5,994 nucleotides of DNA, from the NCBI GenBank assembly GCA_003233475.1, contig QILU01000039.1, positions 1 to 5,994 of the forward strand, given 5' to 3'. The translations under genes were made by a program, and so were the position numbers. Positions 1 through 5,656 of the stretch are shown here, in pieces; position 1 is the first letter of the stretch; every line of letters begins with the position of its first letter. The stretch is from Ahrensia sp. GTDB taxonomy: Bacteria > Pseudomonadota > Alphaproteobacteria > Rhizobiales > Rhizobiaceae. The notes beneath the pieces are model-generated. The model ran no database searches. It saw only the letters and a list, made by a program, of their open reading frames with translations, and had not been told where the DNA came from.

Positions 1-415
1 CGCCACGTTTGATCATGGTATCCGTCAGGCTTACCGGGAATGTTGGAACGGTTTCCGGGAATTTTCCCCATTCAAAGGTAACGGGAACTCCGGTCATTTC
101 CCAATGGCCGGAAGGCGTATCTTTTCCGGTTGAAATTTCTGCCGCACAGGCCCAACCCGCATTGGCATCTCCATTAAATTCAAAGCCCGCTGGGATTTCT
201 CCACACGCAGCGCGGGCGGCATATCCCAATCCCAAACGTTCAAGGTTTGGAAGTTTTAACGGCCCGCTGCGCAATCCTTCTTTATCGCCCTTGCCGTTGG
301 CACAGGCGCTGGCAATATGGCCCAAAGTGTTGGAGCCCACATCATCAAAAACCTTCGCATCCGGAGCACCGCCAATTCCAACAGAATCCAAAACAAACAA
401 AAATGCGCGTTTCAT
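1..415 (-). CDS. deoB: Phosphopentomutase, N-terminal part (cut by window edge)
   Basis: Phosphopentomutase interconverts (deoxy)ribose 1-phosphate and 5-phosphate, linking nucleoside phosphorolysis in the cytoplasm to the pentose phosphate and deoxyribose-phosphate aldolase routes. The visible 138 residues start MKRAFLFVLDSVGIGGAPDA, the family's usual opening, with metal-ligand Asp10. Next come NTLGHI (29-34), GPLKLPNLERLGL (51-63) and GKDTPSGHWEMTGVP (97-111), which holds the active-site Thr100 of this alkaline-phosphatase-superfamily enzyme. About two thirds of the protein, including the remaining metal ligands, lies beyond the left edge. The start at 415 follows an AAGGGAG ribosome site (422-428). 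It lies 48 bases after truA on the same strand, so co-transcription is likely. From memory, many relatives carry dapE after truA, so deoB here is less usual. Family assignment is very secure; whether the gene is intact cannot be seen. Confidence 0.95.
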   Translation of the reverse strand, partial: MKRAFLFVLDSVGIGGAPDAKVFDDVGSNTLGHIASACANGKGDKEGLRSGPLKLPNLERLGLGYAARAACGEIPAGFEFNGDANAGWACAAEISTGKDTPSGHWEMTGVPVTFEWGKFPETVPTFPVSLTDTMIKRG

Positions 416-420
416 GGGAT

Positions 421-456
421 GCTCCCTTAATTTCAACGATGTTGCATGATGGGAGC
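421..456 (-). promoter_or_regulatory. deoB ribosome site inside a possible stem
   Basis: Seen: on the minus strand GCTCCC (451-456) is exactly complementary to GGGAGC (421-426), with 24 bases between. The second arm covers most of the AAGGGAG ribosome site of deoB. Inferred: the transcript could fold to hide this site, limiting deoB translation relative to truA upstream. A six-pair stem with a long loop is weak and could be chance. No U-tract follows, so it is not an intrinsic terminator. Confidence 0.3.
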
Positions 457-463
457 CTTTGGC

Positions 464-1240
464 TCAACTGATTTTTAATAGCCGACTGAAACCAGATACA
501 ATCCATGGGCGTCCATGGGCGGGAGCGACCGGCGCGCAGGTTGCTCTGTCCCGCGCTTCCAGAGCGGCGCGCAAATCCTCAACACTCCATTTGCCTTCCC
601 CAACCGCTTTCAAACAACCGGCAAAGGAACGAACCTGATTGTGCAGATAGGAACGGGCGGTGGTGGAAATCTCAATTATTTTTACTCCGTGCAATTCGCG
701 AGTTGAAACATCGAGTATGTCCAGGGTTTTGACCGGAGATTTGGCCTGGCATTCGGTGGAGCGAAAAGTTGTGAAATCATGTTCCCCAAGCAGAGTTTTT
801 GCCGCACTATCCATGGCCTTAACATCCAGTTCGGTTTTTACATTCCAGGCCCGCCCCCGCTCAACCGTTAAGGGGGAGCGGCGGGAAATTATGCGATAAA
901 TATAATGTCTTTGTCGGGCTGAAAATCTGGCATGAAACTCGACAACAACCTGCCTGCAGGCCAAAATTGCCACCGGGTCTTCGACCTGTCGCAATTGGGC
1001 ATTCAGTGCTTCGGTCAAACGAAACTCCGTCCACGGCTTTTGCAAATCGCAATGAGCGGTTTGCCCCAGTGCATGCACCCCGGCGTCAGTGCGCCCGGCG
1101 CCCTGCACTTTTGGATTGTCCTCGCCAAGCCGGGTTAATGCCGCTTCAATTGCGCCTTGAACGGAAGGCACATCATCCTGACGCTGCCAGCCGCAATAGG
1201 GAGCGCCGTCATATTCAATGAGGAAGCGAAACCGGGCCAT
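464..1240 (-). CDS. truA: tRNA pseudouridine(38-40) synthase
   Basis: TruA converts uridines 38, 39 and 40 in the tRNA anticodon arm to pseudouridine in the cytoplasm. The 258-residue product has the family's normal length. It opens with RFLIEYDGAPYCGWQRQ (5-21) and has VQGAGRTDAGVHALGQ (45-60), in which Asp52 is the catalytic aspartate of the GRTDAGVHA motif. Later landmarks are ARQRHYIYRI (about 108-117) and SYLHNQVRSFAG (about 197-208), also typical. The ATG at 1240 is chosen because it gives the standard N-terminus and lies three bases after the fmt stop. No strong ribosome site precedes it, so translation probably depends on coupling to fmt. It is third in the def-fmt-truA-deoB run. No truncation or missing key residue is seen. 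Confidence 0.97.
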   Translation of the reverse strand: MARFRFLIEYDGAPYCGWQRQDDVPSVQGAIEAALTRLGEDNPKVQGAGRTDAGVHALGQTAHCDLQKPWTEFRLTEALNAQLRQVEDPVAILACRQVVVEFHARFSARQRHYIYRIISRRSPLTVERGRAWNVKTELDVKAMDSAAKTLLGEHDFTTFRSTECQAKSPVKTLDILDVSTRELHGVKIIEISTTARSYLHNQVRSFAGCLKAVGEGKWSVEDLRAALEARDRATCAPVAPAHGRPWIVSGFSRLLKIS

Positions 1241-1243
1241 GGG

Positions 1244-2179
1244 TTATTCCAGAACCAAACCGGAGGGAAGAGAATTTCCGCGTAAAAACTCCTGCGCATC
1301 CAGTGCCTTTGATCCGGCCCGTTGAAGCTTGGTAAGTTGTAACGCGCCCTTCCCGCAGGCAATGGTCAGCTCATCATCCAATAAAGTCCCGGCCTTGCCG
1401 GAACCTTGCGCCAGCGCCGCGCTCAATATTTTCACCCGTTGTGATTTTCCCCCAATTACCATCTCGCACCACGCTCCGGGAAACGGGGAAAGGCCCATAA
1501 TATTTCGTTGAATAATGGGTGCGGGTTTTGACCAGTTAATACGGGTCTCGTCTTTCGTTATCTTTTTGGCGTAAACAGCACCCTGGTCGCTTTGGGGTTT
1601 TAATTCCAATCTTCCGGCTTCCAGTGCGGCCATGGCTTCAACCATCAAATCCGCACCAGCTTTTGAAAGAGTGTCGTGCAGCATCCCGGCGGTTGTTTGC
1701 TGGTCAATTGAAACGCTGGTGCTCATGGCTATTGGCCCCGTGTCCAGCCCCGCTTCCATTTTCATCACCATTATGCCGCTCACTTCATCCCCCGCCATTA
1801 TGGCGCGTTGAATGGGGGCCGCTCCGCGCCAACGCGGCAACAGCGAGGCGTGGCCGTTGAAACAACCCATTTTTGGCGCATCCAAAATGGCCTGTGGCAA
1901 CAACAATCCATAGGCAACCACCACTGCAACATCGGCATTGTGGGCGGCAAATTCTTTTTGTTCGGTTTCACCCTTCAAACTGATGGGGGTGAAAACAGGG
2001 ATGCCAAGCTCAATCGCTGCCTCGTGAACGGAGGAAGGTTTGCGTTCCAGGCCCCGCCTTCCGGCCGGCCTTGGGGGCTGGGAATAGCAAGCGACAATTT
2101 CGTGTCCTGCCTTATGCAGGGCGCGCAGGGTGGGGACAGAAAATTCCGGCGTGCCCATGAAAATTAGCCGAAGGGTCAT
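1244..2179 (-). CDS. fmt: Methionyl-tRNA formyltransferase
   Basis: Fmt transfers a formyl group from 10-formyltetrahydrofolate to Met on the initiator tRNA, so that bacterial translation can start. The 311-residue protein has full family length. Landmarks are MGTPEFSVP (8-16), the tRNA-contacting loop region [11 protein letters not shown] (33-43), AYGLLLP (89-95), and [20 protein letters not shown] (108-127) with catalytic Asn108 and His110 and the SLLP folate signature. LDTGP (145-149) supplies catalytic Asp146. The C-terminal domain begins around 205 and includes GLSPFPGAW (229-237). The start at 2179 is fixed by a strong GGAGGT ribosome site seven bases upstream. It follows def by 15 bases, the classic pairing of formylation with deformylation, and precedes truA by three. 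All catalytic residues are present. Confidence 0.98.
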   Translation of the reverse strand: MTLRLIFMGTPEFSVPTLRALHKAGHEIVACYSQPPRPAGRRGLERKPSSVHEAAIELGIPVFTPISLKGETEQKEFAAHNADVAVVVAYGLLLPQAILDAPKMGCFNGHASLLPRWRGAAPIQRAIMAGDEVSGIMVMKMEAGLDTGPIAMSTSVSIDQQTTAGMLHDTLSKAGADLMVEAMAALEAGRLELKPQSDQGAVYAKKITKDETRINWSKPAPIIQRNIMGLSPFPGAWCEMVIGGKSQRVKILSAALAQGSGKAGTLLDDELTIACGKGALQLTKLQRAGSKALDAQEFLRGNSLPSGLVLE

Positions 2180-2186
2180 TGCGGTT

Positions 2187-2192
2187 ACCTCC
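2187..2192 (-). promoter_or_regulatory. Strong ribosome binding site of fmt
   Basis: The minus strand reads GGAGGT here, seven bases before the fmt ATG at 2179, within the 15-base def-fmt gap. It is the best Shine-Dalgarno match in the window. It contrasts with the weak or absent sites before def and truA, and it decides the fmt start. Confidence 0.85.
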
Positions 2193-2194
2193 AG

Positions 2195-2833
2195 CTATCC
2201 AATAAATTTAGTGCCGTTTTGCTTGGCGATTTTGGTAAACTTGCGGATCACCATATCCCGTTTCAGCTTGGAAATATGGTCAACAAACAAAGTACCATTC
2301 AAGTGGTCGAACTCGTGTTGAATGCAAACGGAAAGCAGGCCTTCGGCCTCCAGCAGTTGGCTTTTTCCATTCCGGTCCAGATACTTTACCGTGCAGGTGG
2401 ATGGGCGCTCAACGTCTGCATAATAATCGGGGATCGATAAGCAGCCTTCTTCACAGATGCTCAGTTCATCGCTGAACGCCACGATTTCAGGGTTGATCAG
2501 GAATATGGGATCCCGGAATTCCTCTTTATTTTCCTTGGCGGTCTCCTCCCCTTTTTCAGCGCGAATGGGTTCATCGACACCTTCGCTTTTGGCAGCCTCT
2601 TCCTCGTCTTCGGCACGCTTGGCACAATCCACGGTGAAAATTCGCAGGGGTTCACCCACCTGGATTGCCGCCAGGCCAATGCCCGGGGCCTCATACATGG
2701 TCTCCAGCATGGTATCCAAAAATTTCCGCAACTCATCATCCACCCGCTCAACCGGCTTTGACCGCTGGCGCAATAGGGGGTCAGGAATATTAATGATCGG
2801 CAGTACAGACATGGGCGTGAGATAGGCGCTCAT
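2195..2833 (-). CDS. def: Peptide deformylase with a charged insertion
   Basis: Def is a metal-dependent hydrolase that removes the N-formyl group from new proteins at the ribosome. All three family motifs are present: GIGLAAIQ (51-58), EGCLS (129-133) and QHEFDH (172-177). Cys131, His173 and His177 bind the metal and Glu174 is catalytic. At 212 residues it exceeds the usual roughly 170. Most of the excess is a Glu/Lys-rich stretch at about 73-107, between the TVD strand and the FLINPEI strand, where relatives usually have a short loop. The start is uncertain. The ATG at 2833 adds seven residues before [12 protein letters not shown], whereas the ATG at 2812 would give the standard family N-terminus. 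Neither has a clear ribosome site. It heads the def-fmt-truA-deoB run and diverges from rmuC. The enzyme is probably active; the role of the insertion is unknown. Confidence 0.96.
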   Translation of the reverse strand: MSAYLTPMSVLPIINIPDPLLRQRSKPVERVDDELRKFLDTMLETMYEAPGIGLAAIQVGEPLRIFTVDCAKRAEDEEEAAKSEGVDEPIRAEKGEETAKENKEEFRDPIFLINPEIVAFSDELSICEEGCLSIPDYYADVERPSTCTVKYLDRNGKSQLLEAEGLLSVCIQHEFDHLNGTLFVDHISKLKRDMVIRKFTKIAKQNGTKFIG

Positions 2834-2922
2834 GCTTGTGGGGTCAACTTATTCACGAAAGAGAGAGAATATGCTGAACGTTCTTGTTTCATTCTTTTGC
2901 GCGAATCGGTTAGTGTGGTGTC
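2834..2922. promoter_or_regulatory. Divergent def / rmuC intergenic region
   Basis: These 89 bases separate two genes transcribed away from each other, so promoters for both must lie here or overlap the gene starts. The stretch is richer in A and T than its flanks and contains a GAGAGAGA run at 2860-2867. I could not find a convincing -35/-10 pair on either strand, nor a clear ribosome site for rmuC or def. Short or absent leaders are possible. Confidence 0.4.
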
Positions 2923-4143
2923 ATGGAACGCTTTCAACTTGATCTGGAATTCGCTCGGCTAGGCCAAACTGTGCTCAGCCGTGCTGATGCGCTGGCGATT
3001 TTTATTGGCCTGCTGGTTTTGGCGGCGCTATTGATGTTGTTTGCCATTTGGCGCGGCACCAGACGGCGGCAATCGCAGGATCAGACCCTGCGTGCCATTG
3101 CGGAAGAACGGGCACGAGAAGCGGAAGCGCGCATGGCCGAATTGGTGGCCACCCAAAACGAACTCTCCGGCCATTTAACCGCCATGCAACAAAACGCCAC
3201 CAGCACCCAGGCAGCATTTTCCAAACAGCTGGATGAGCGACTGGCAGCGGTGAGCGGGCGAGTTTCCCAATCCCTGACCCAGACCACAAAAACCACACAG
3301 GAAAGCCTGGCCAAATTGCAGGAACGACTGGCGGTGATTGATACGGCTCAATCCAACATTCAAACGCTGGCGCAGGATGTGGTGGGATTGCAGGCAATTT
3401 TACAAAACAAACAAACCCGCGGGGCCTTTGGCCAAAGCCGGATGGAAGCCATTGTGCAAGATGGCCTGCCCATGGGGACATTCGAATTTCAAGTCACCCT
3501 ATCCAATAAGACCCGCCCGGATTGCATGATAAAAATGCCCAACAAAGCGCCGGGACTGGTGATCGATGCCAAGTTTCCGCTGGAGGCGTGGAACCGAATT
3601 CGCGAGGCCGGTTCCCCTGCCGATACCAAATCGGCGAGCGCTGATTTCAAGCGCGACCTTGAGGTGCATATTAAAGACATATCTTCAAAATACCTGATCC
3701 CCGGAGAGACCCAGGACACGGCATTTATGTTCGTGCCATCGGAATCCATCTTTGCGGAAATCCACGAAAATTTTGAAAAAACCGTGCAAAAAGCCCACAA
3801 AGCAAGGGTGGTGATCGTATCCCCAACCCTGCTGCTGCTTTCCATTCAGGTTATCCAGGCCATTCTAAAAGACGCTCGCATGCGCGAACAGGCCCATCTC
3901 ATCCAGGGAGAAGTAATGAAGTTTACCGAAGACCTGATGCGCCTTGATGAGCGGGTGCGAAAACTGCAATCCCACTTCGCAACCACCACAAGAGACGTGG
4001 ACAATATTTTAATCACAACCGACAAACTAACCCGCCGGGGGGCAAAAATAGAAGCCCTGGAATTCGGTGCCGCTCAGGTGGAGAAAGATAAGAAAGGCGA
4101 AGCGGGGAAGCCGTTTTTGCGGGCGATTGAGGGGGGTGAGTGA
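2923..4143 (+). CDS. rmuC: RmuC-family protein (membrane-anchored, nuclease-like)
   Basis: RmuC proteins are linked in E. coli to limiting recombination at short inverted repeats; their biochemical activity is poorly defined. The 406-residue product shows the family layout. One membrane segment (about 22-43, ADALAIFIGLLVLAALLMLF) is followed by Arg-rich RGTRRR (44-49), which suggests the C-terminal part is cytoplasmic. A long polar, heptad-like region (about 50-160) is rich in Gln, Ala and Glu and probably forms a coiled coil. The conserved domain (about 165-375) contains TRGAFGQSRMEAIVQDGLP, RPDCMIKMP (198-206) and LVIDAKFPLEAW (212-223). Asp200, Asp215 and Lys217 fit a PD-(D/E)XK nuclease pattern. 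The ATG at 2923 gives a proper N-terminus but has no strong ribosome site. It diverges from def and converges with the binding-protein gene. The family call is sure; nuclease activity is inferred from the fold. Confidence 0.94.
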   Translation: MERFQLDLEFARLGQTVLSRADALAIFIGLLVLAALLMLFAIWRGTRRRQSQDQTLRAIAEERAREAEARMAELVATQNELSGHLTAMQQNATSTQAAFSKQLDERLAAVSGRVSQSLTQTTKTTQESLAKLQERLAVIDTAQSNIQTLAQDVVGLQAILQNKQTRGAFGQSRMEAIVQDGLPMGTFEFQVTLSNKTRPDCMIKMPNKAPGLVIDAKFPLEAWNRIREAGSPADTKSASADFKRDLEVHIKDISSKYLIPGETQDTAFMFVPSESIFAEIHENFEKTVQKAHKARVVIVSPTLLLLSIQVIQAILKDARMREQAHLIQGEVMKFTEDLMRLDERVRKLQSHFATTTRDVDNILITTDKLTRRGAKIEALEFGAAQVEKDKKGEAGKPFLRAIEGGE

Positions 4144-4215
4144 GGGGAGCCCATTACTTATGATGAAATTGGTTTACCAGGGCTTAATTTTACAAGACTG
4201 TTTCCCAACCCCAAG
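4144..4215. other. Non-coding tail after rmuC
   Basis: I see no gene here. AGCCC (4148-4152) could pair with GGGCT (4180-4184) just before TTAATTTT. That is a long-loop, five-pair stem, too weak to call an rmuC terminator. The rmuC transcript may instead end within the stronger hairpins further right. Confidence 0.4.
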
Positions 4216-4247
4216 TTTGTCACTCCCGCCACAGCGGGAATGACAAA
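4216..4247. repeat. REP-like palindrome
   Basis: Arms TTTGTCACTCCCGC (4216-4229) and GCGGGAATGACAAA (4234-4247) flank a four-base CACA loop and pair at 13 of 14 positions; only C4223/A4240 fails. The core, TCCCGC facing GCGGGA within a GTCA/TGAC frame, resembles dispersed extragenic palindromes common in proteobacteria. It lies between the convergent rmuC and binding-protein genes, a usual place for such elements. There is no T-tract on either side, so it is not a standard intrinsic terminator, though it could protect or pause transcript ends. Copy number in the genome cannot be judged from one window. Confidence 0.75.
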
Positions 4248-4249
4248 GG

Positions 4250-4338
4250 AAGGAGCGACCAGCGACAGCGAGCGAAGAGCGAGCCGGCGAGAATCTCGCC
4301 GCCCTCACGGAGCGCAGGGCGAAGCCCGACAGCGTGAG
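4250..4338. repeat. GC-rich block of nested hairpins and GCGA repeats
   Basis: The first part holds six GCGA units within 36 bases (4255-4290). Next is a tight hairpin, GGCGAG (4286-4291), loop AAT, CTCGCC (4295-4300). Then CTCACG (4304-4309) faces CGTGAG (4333-4338), enclosing GGGC-GAA-GCCC (4317-4327). Base composition and dense symmetry differ from the flanks and there is no sensible reading frame. It may be a mosaic extragenic repeat together with the palindrome just to its left. Its function, if any, is unknown. Confidence 0.55.
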
Positions 4339-4339
4339 T

Positions 4340-4375
4340 AAAAAAAAGGCCGCTCCGGTTTCCCGAAACGGCCTT
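4340..4375 (-). terminator. Intrinsic terminator of the BMP-family binding-protein gene
   Basis: On the minus strand AAGGCCG (4375-4369) pairs with CGGCCTT (4352-4346). The interior can also pair GTTTC with GAAAC. An eight-T run (4347-4340) overlaps the end of the stem. It begins 21 bases after the gene's stop codon. This is the textbook form and orientation for a Rho-independent terminator of the minus-strand gene, and it implies a single-gene transcript. Confidence 0.88.
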
Positions 4376-4396
4376 CTTAAACTTCAACAATCAGCC

Positions 4397-5404
4397 TTAG
4401 CTAACGGGGCATTTGCTGTCGTCCATGTAGTTGTGAACTAGAATCTTGCCTGATTTGATACCATCGGCAGCTGCATCCACAGCGGCTTTCATATCGGCAT
4501 CAACCAACTTGGCGTTGTTTTCGTCCATTGCGTATCCAACACCACCAGCTTTCAAATCCAGCACATTGAAGCCAGCGCTCCACTTGTCGTTTTTCACGTC
4601 CATGAAAGCGTTGTAAACGGCGTTATCAACACGTTTCAGCATGGAGGTAAGAACCTGGCCGGGATGCATGCTGTTTTGGTTGGAGTCCACACCAATACCG
4701 AGTTTGCCGGCGTCAGCGGCCGCTTGTAATACACCAATTCCGGTGCCACCTGCGGCGTGATAAACAACATCAGCACCACGGTCGAATTGTGATTTTGCCA
4801 GCTCAGCGCCTTTAACCGGGTCGTTCCATGCGGCGCCGGTTGTGCCGGTCATGTTTTGAAACACTTCCGCGTTCGGGTTCACAGATTTAACGCCCTGCAC
4901 ATAGCCGCAAGCAAATTTACGGATCAAAGGAATGTCCATGCCGCCGATAAATCCGACCTTACCGGTTTTGGAAGCTTTGGCTGCCATCACGCCCACAAGG
5001 TAGGAGCCTTCATGTTCGGCGAACAAAATTGAGCGCACATTTGGCTTTTCGACAACCATGTCCACAATACCAAATTTGGTATCAGGAAATTCGCCGGCAA
5101 TTTTCTCTAGCGCTGCTGCCCAGGAAAAGCCGATCACAACAATCGGGTTGTACCCGTCACGGGCAAAACGGCGGGCAGATTGCTCCCGTTGTGCATCGTT
5201 CTGGATTTCAAAATCTTTGTACGAAATGCCGGTTTCAGATTTGAAACGCTCTGCACCCCGATAGGCGGATTCGTTAAATGATTTATCGTTTTTACCACCG
5301 AGGTCGTAAATAACTGCTGGTTTCACTTCTTGTGCAAACGCTGCAACAGCGGAAAACGCGGCTACAGAAATTCCGAGAGTGATTCCGAGAATAAGTTTTT
5401 TCAT
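4397..5404 (-). CDS. BMP/PnrA-family periplasmic substrate-binding protein
   Basis: This is a basic membrane protein (BMP/Med/PnrA) family ABC-importer binding protein. Characterised members bind nucleosides in the periplasm, so a purine or pyrimidine nucleoside is the likely ligand, but specificity is not shown here. The 335-residue precursor has a signal peptide, MKKLILGITL followed by a hydrophobic core, with probable cleavage after AFA (24/25). There is no lipobox cysteine, so the mature protein should be soluble. Family landmarks are YDLGGKNDKSFNESAYRGAERF (33-54; ligand-site type), GFIGGMDIPLIRKFACGYVQG (151-171), AAGGTGIGV (217-225) and GIGVDSNQN (236-244). Start 5404 is preferred to an in-frame TTG at 5437 because it gives a clean signal peptide and has an AAGGAAT ribosome site (5411-5417). 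It is followed by a terminator and a convergent gene, so no ATPase or permease is co-transcribed. It diverges from glk. Confidence 0.93.
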   Translation of the reverse strand: MKKLILGITLGISVAAFSAVAAFAQEVKPAVIYDLGGKNDKSFNESAYRGAERFKSETGISYKDFEIQNDAQREQSARRFARDGYNPIVVIGFSWAAALEKIAGEFPDTKFGIVDMVVEKPNVRSILFAEHEGSYLVGVMAAKASKTGKVGFIGGMDIPLIRKFACGYVQGVKSVNPNAEVFQNMTGTTGAAWNDPVKGAELAKSQFDRGADVVYHAAGGTGIGVLQAAADAGKLGIGVDSNQNSMHPGQVLTSMLKRVDNAVYNAFMDVKNDKWSAGFNVLDLKAGGVGYAMDENNAKLVDADMKAAVDAAADGIKSGKILVHNYMDDSKCPVS

Positions 5405-5410
5405 GGGCTG

Positions 5411-5417
5411 ATTCCTT
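5411..5417 (-). promoter_or_regulatory. Ribosome binding site fixing the binding-protein start
   Basis: The minus strand reads AAGGAAT, with its AGGA core eight bases before the ATG at 5404. This supports 5404, not the in-frame TTG at 5437, as the true start. Confidence 0.75.
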
Positions 5418-5475
5418 CCAAATGTTCCCTGATACAAATTACTTTATTAGGGCCAAATTGAGCCCGTAGTGTGCA

Positions 5476-5493
5476 AGCCAAAATTGTTTGGCT
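5476..5493. promoter_or_regulatory. Perfect inverted repeat, operator-like
   Basis: AGCCAAA (5476-5482) and TTTGGCT (5487-5493) are exact reverse complements separated by ATTG. The 18-base symmetric site lies in the spacer between the divergent binding-protein gene and glk. It overlaps the candidate glk -35 and falls just downstream of the candidate start point of the other gene. Size and symmetry fit a dimeric transcription-factor site. A partial match (GGCCAAATTG, 5451-5460) lies about 25 bases nearer the binding-protein gene. The regulator is unknown. Confidence 0.5.
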
Positions 5494-5518
5494 CGTAAAT
5501 GCCGTATACATTTATAAT
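5488..5518 (+). promoter_or_regulatory. Candidate glk promoter
   Basis: TTGGCT (5488-5493) and a perfect TATAAT (5513-5518) lie 19 bases apart, slightly wider than ideal. They would give a leader of about 130 bases before glk. The -35 overlaps the right arm of the inverted repeat at 5476-5493, which would permit repression. This is inferred from sequence only, and the region is AT-rich, so chance matches are likely. Confidence 0.35.
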
Positions 5519-5540
5519 CAGATATATACGCTTGGGTAAA
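5511..5540 (-). promoter_or_regulatory. Candidate promoter of the binding-protein gene
   Basis: On the minus strand TTTACC (5540-5535) and TATAAA (5516-5511) are 18 bases apart, giving a start near 5504 and a leader of about 100 bases. It overlaps the candidate glk promoter on the other strand, so the two would compete. The inverted repeat at 5476-5493 would lie about 11 to 28 bases downstream of this start, a common repressor position. This is a tentative call. Confidence 0.3.
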
Positions 5541-5556
5541 TTCTGGCACGTTTACC
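5535..5556. repeat. Short inverted repeat GGTAAA-N10-TTTACC
   Basis: GGTAAA (5535-5540) and TTTACC (5551-5556) are exact reverse complements with ten bases between, close to one helical turn from arm to arm. The left arm is also the candidate -35 of the minus-strand gene. It might be a second regulator site, but six-base arms in an AT-rich spacer are easily found by chance. Confidence 0.3.
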
Positions 5557-5611
5557 ACGCCTTTGCATGTGTTTTTTCGTTCATTTCACAGGGAGATATT
5601 TGATTGCCTGA

Positions 5612-5633
5612 ATTCCTTAGATTAGGAAGGAAT
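5612..5633. repeat. Inverted repeat just upstream of glk
   Basis: ATTCCTT (5612-5618) and AAGGAAT (5627-5633) are exact reverse complements around an eight-base spacer, ending 23 bases before the glk start. In the glk mRNA this would form a modest, AT-leaning hairpin just before the weak GAGG ribosome site (5643-5646). It could equally be a protein-binding site on DNA. No T-tract follows, so it is not a terminator. Confidence 0.35.
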
Positions 5634-5656
5634 AGAAACCGCGAGGCTCAAAGTAA

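Noticed and set aside
9..449. Plus-strand open frame of 146 codons at the left edge
   Set aside because: It is antisense to deoB, whose translation on the minus strand matches the phosphopentomutase motifs. The plus frame has low-complexity Pro/Ala/Ser content and no recognisable domain.
2457..2825. Plus-strand open frame of 122 codons over def
   Set aside because: It is a shadow of def. Its Ser-rich product results from reading the opposite strand of the Glu-rich insertion.
3002..3481. Minus-strand open frame of 159 codons over rmuC
   Set aside because: It is antisense to the coiled-coil part of rmuC. The Trp/Pro-rich product is typical of a non-coding frame.
4148..4190. Possible rmuC terminator AGCCC...GGGCT followed by TTAATTTT
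   Set aside because: The stem has only five pairs, with a loop of 27 bases and an interrupted T-run, so I do not consider it supported.
4255..4290. GCGA units as a CRISPR or tandem repeat array
   Set aside because: The units are four bases long with irregular spacing. There are no repeat-spacer units of CRISPR size and no cas genes.
5405..5437. Longer binding-protein start at the TTG at 5437
   Set aside because: It would place 11 polar residues before the signal peptide and has no better ribosome site than the ATG at 5404.
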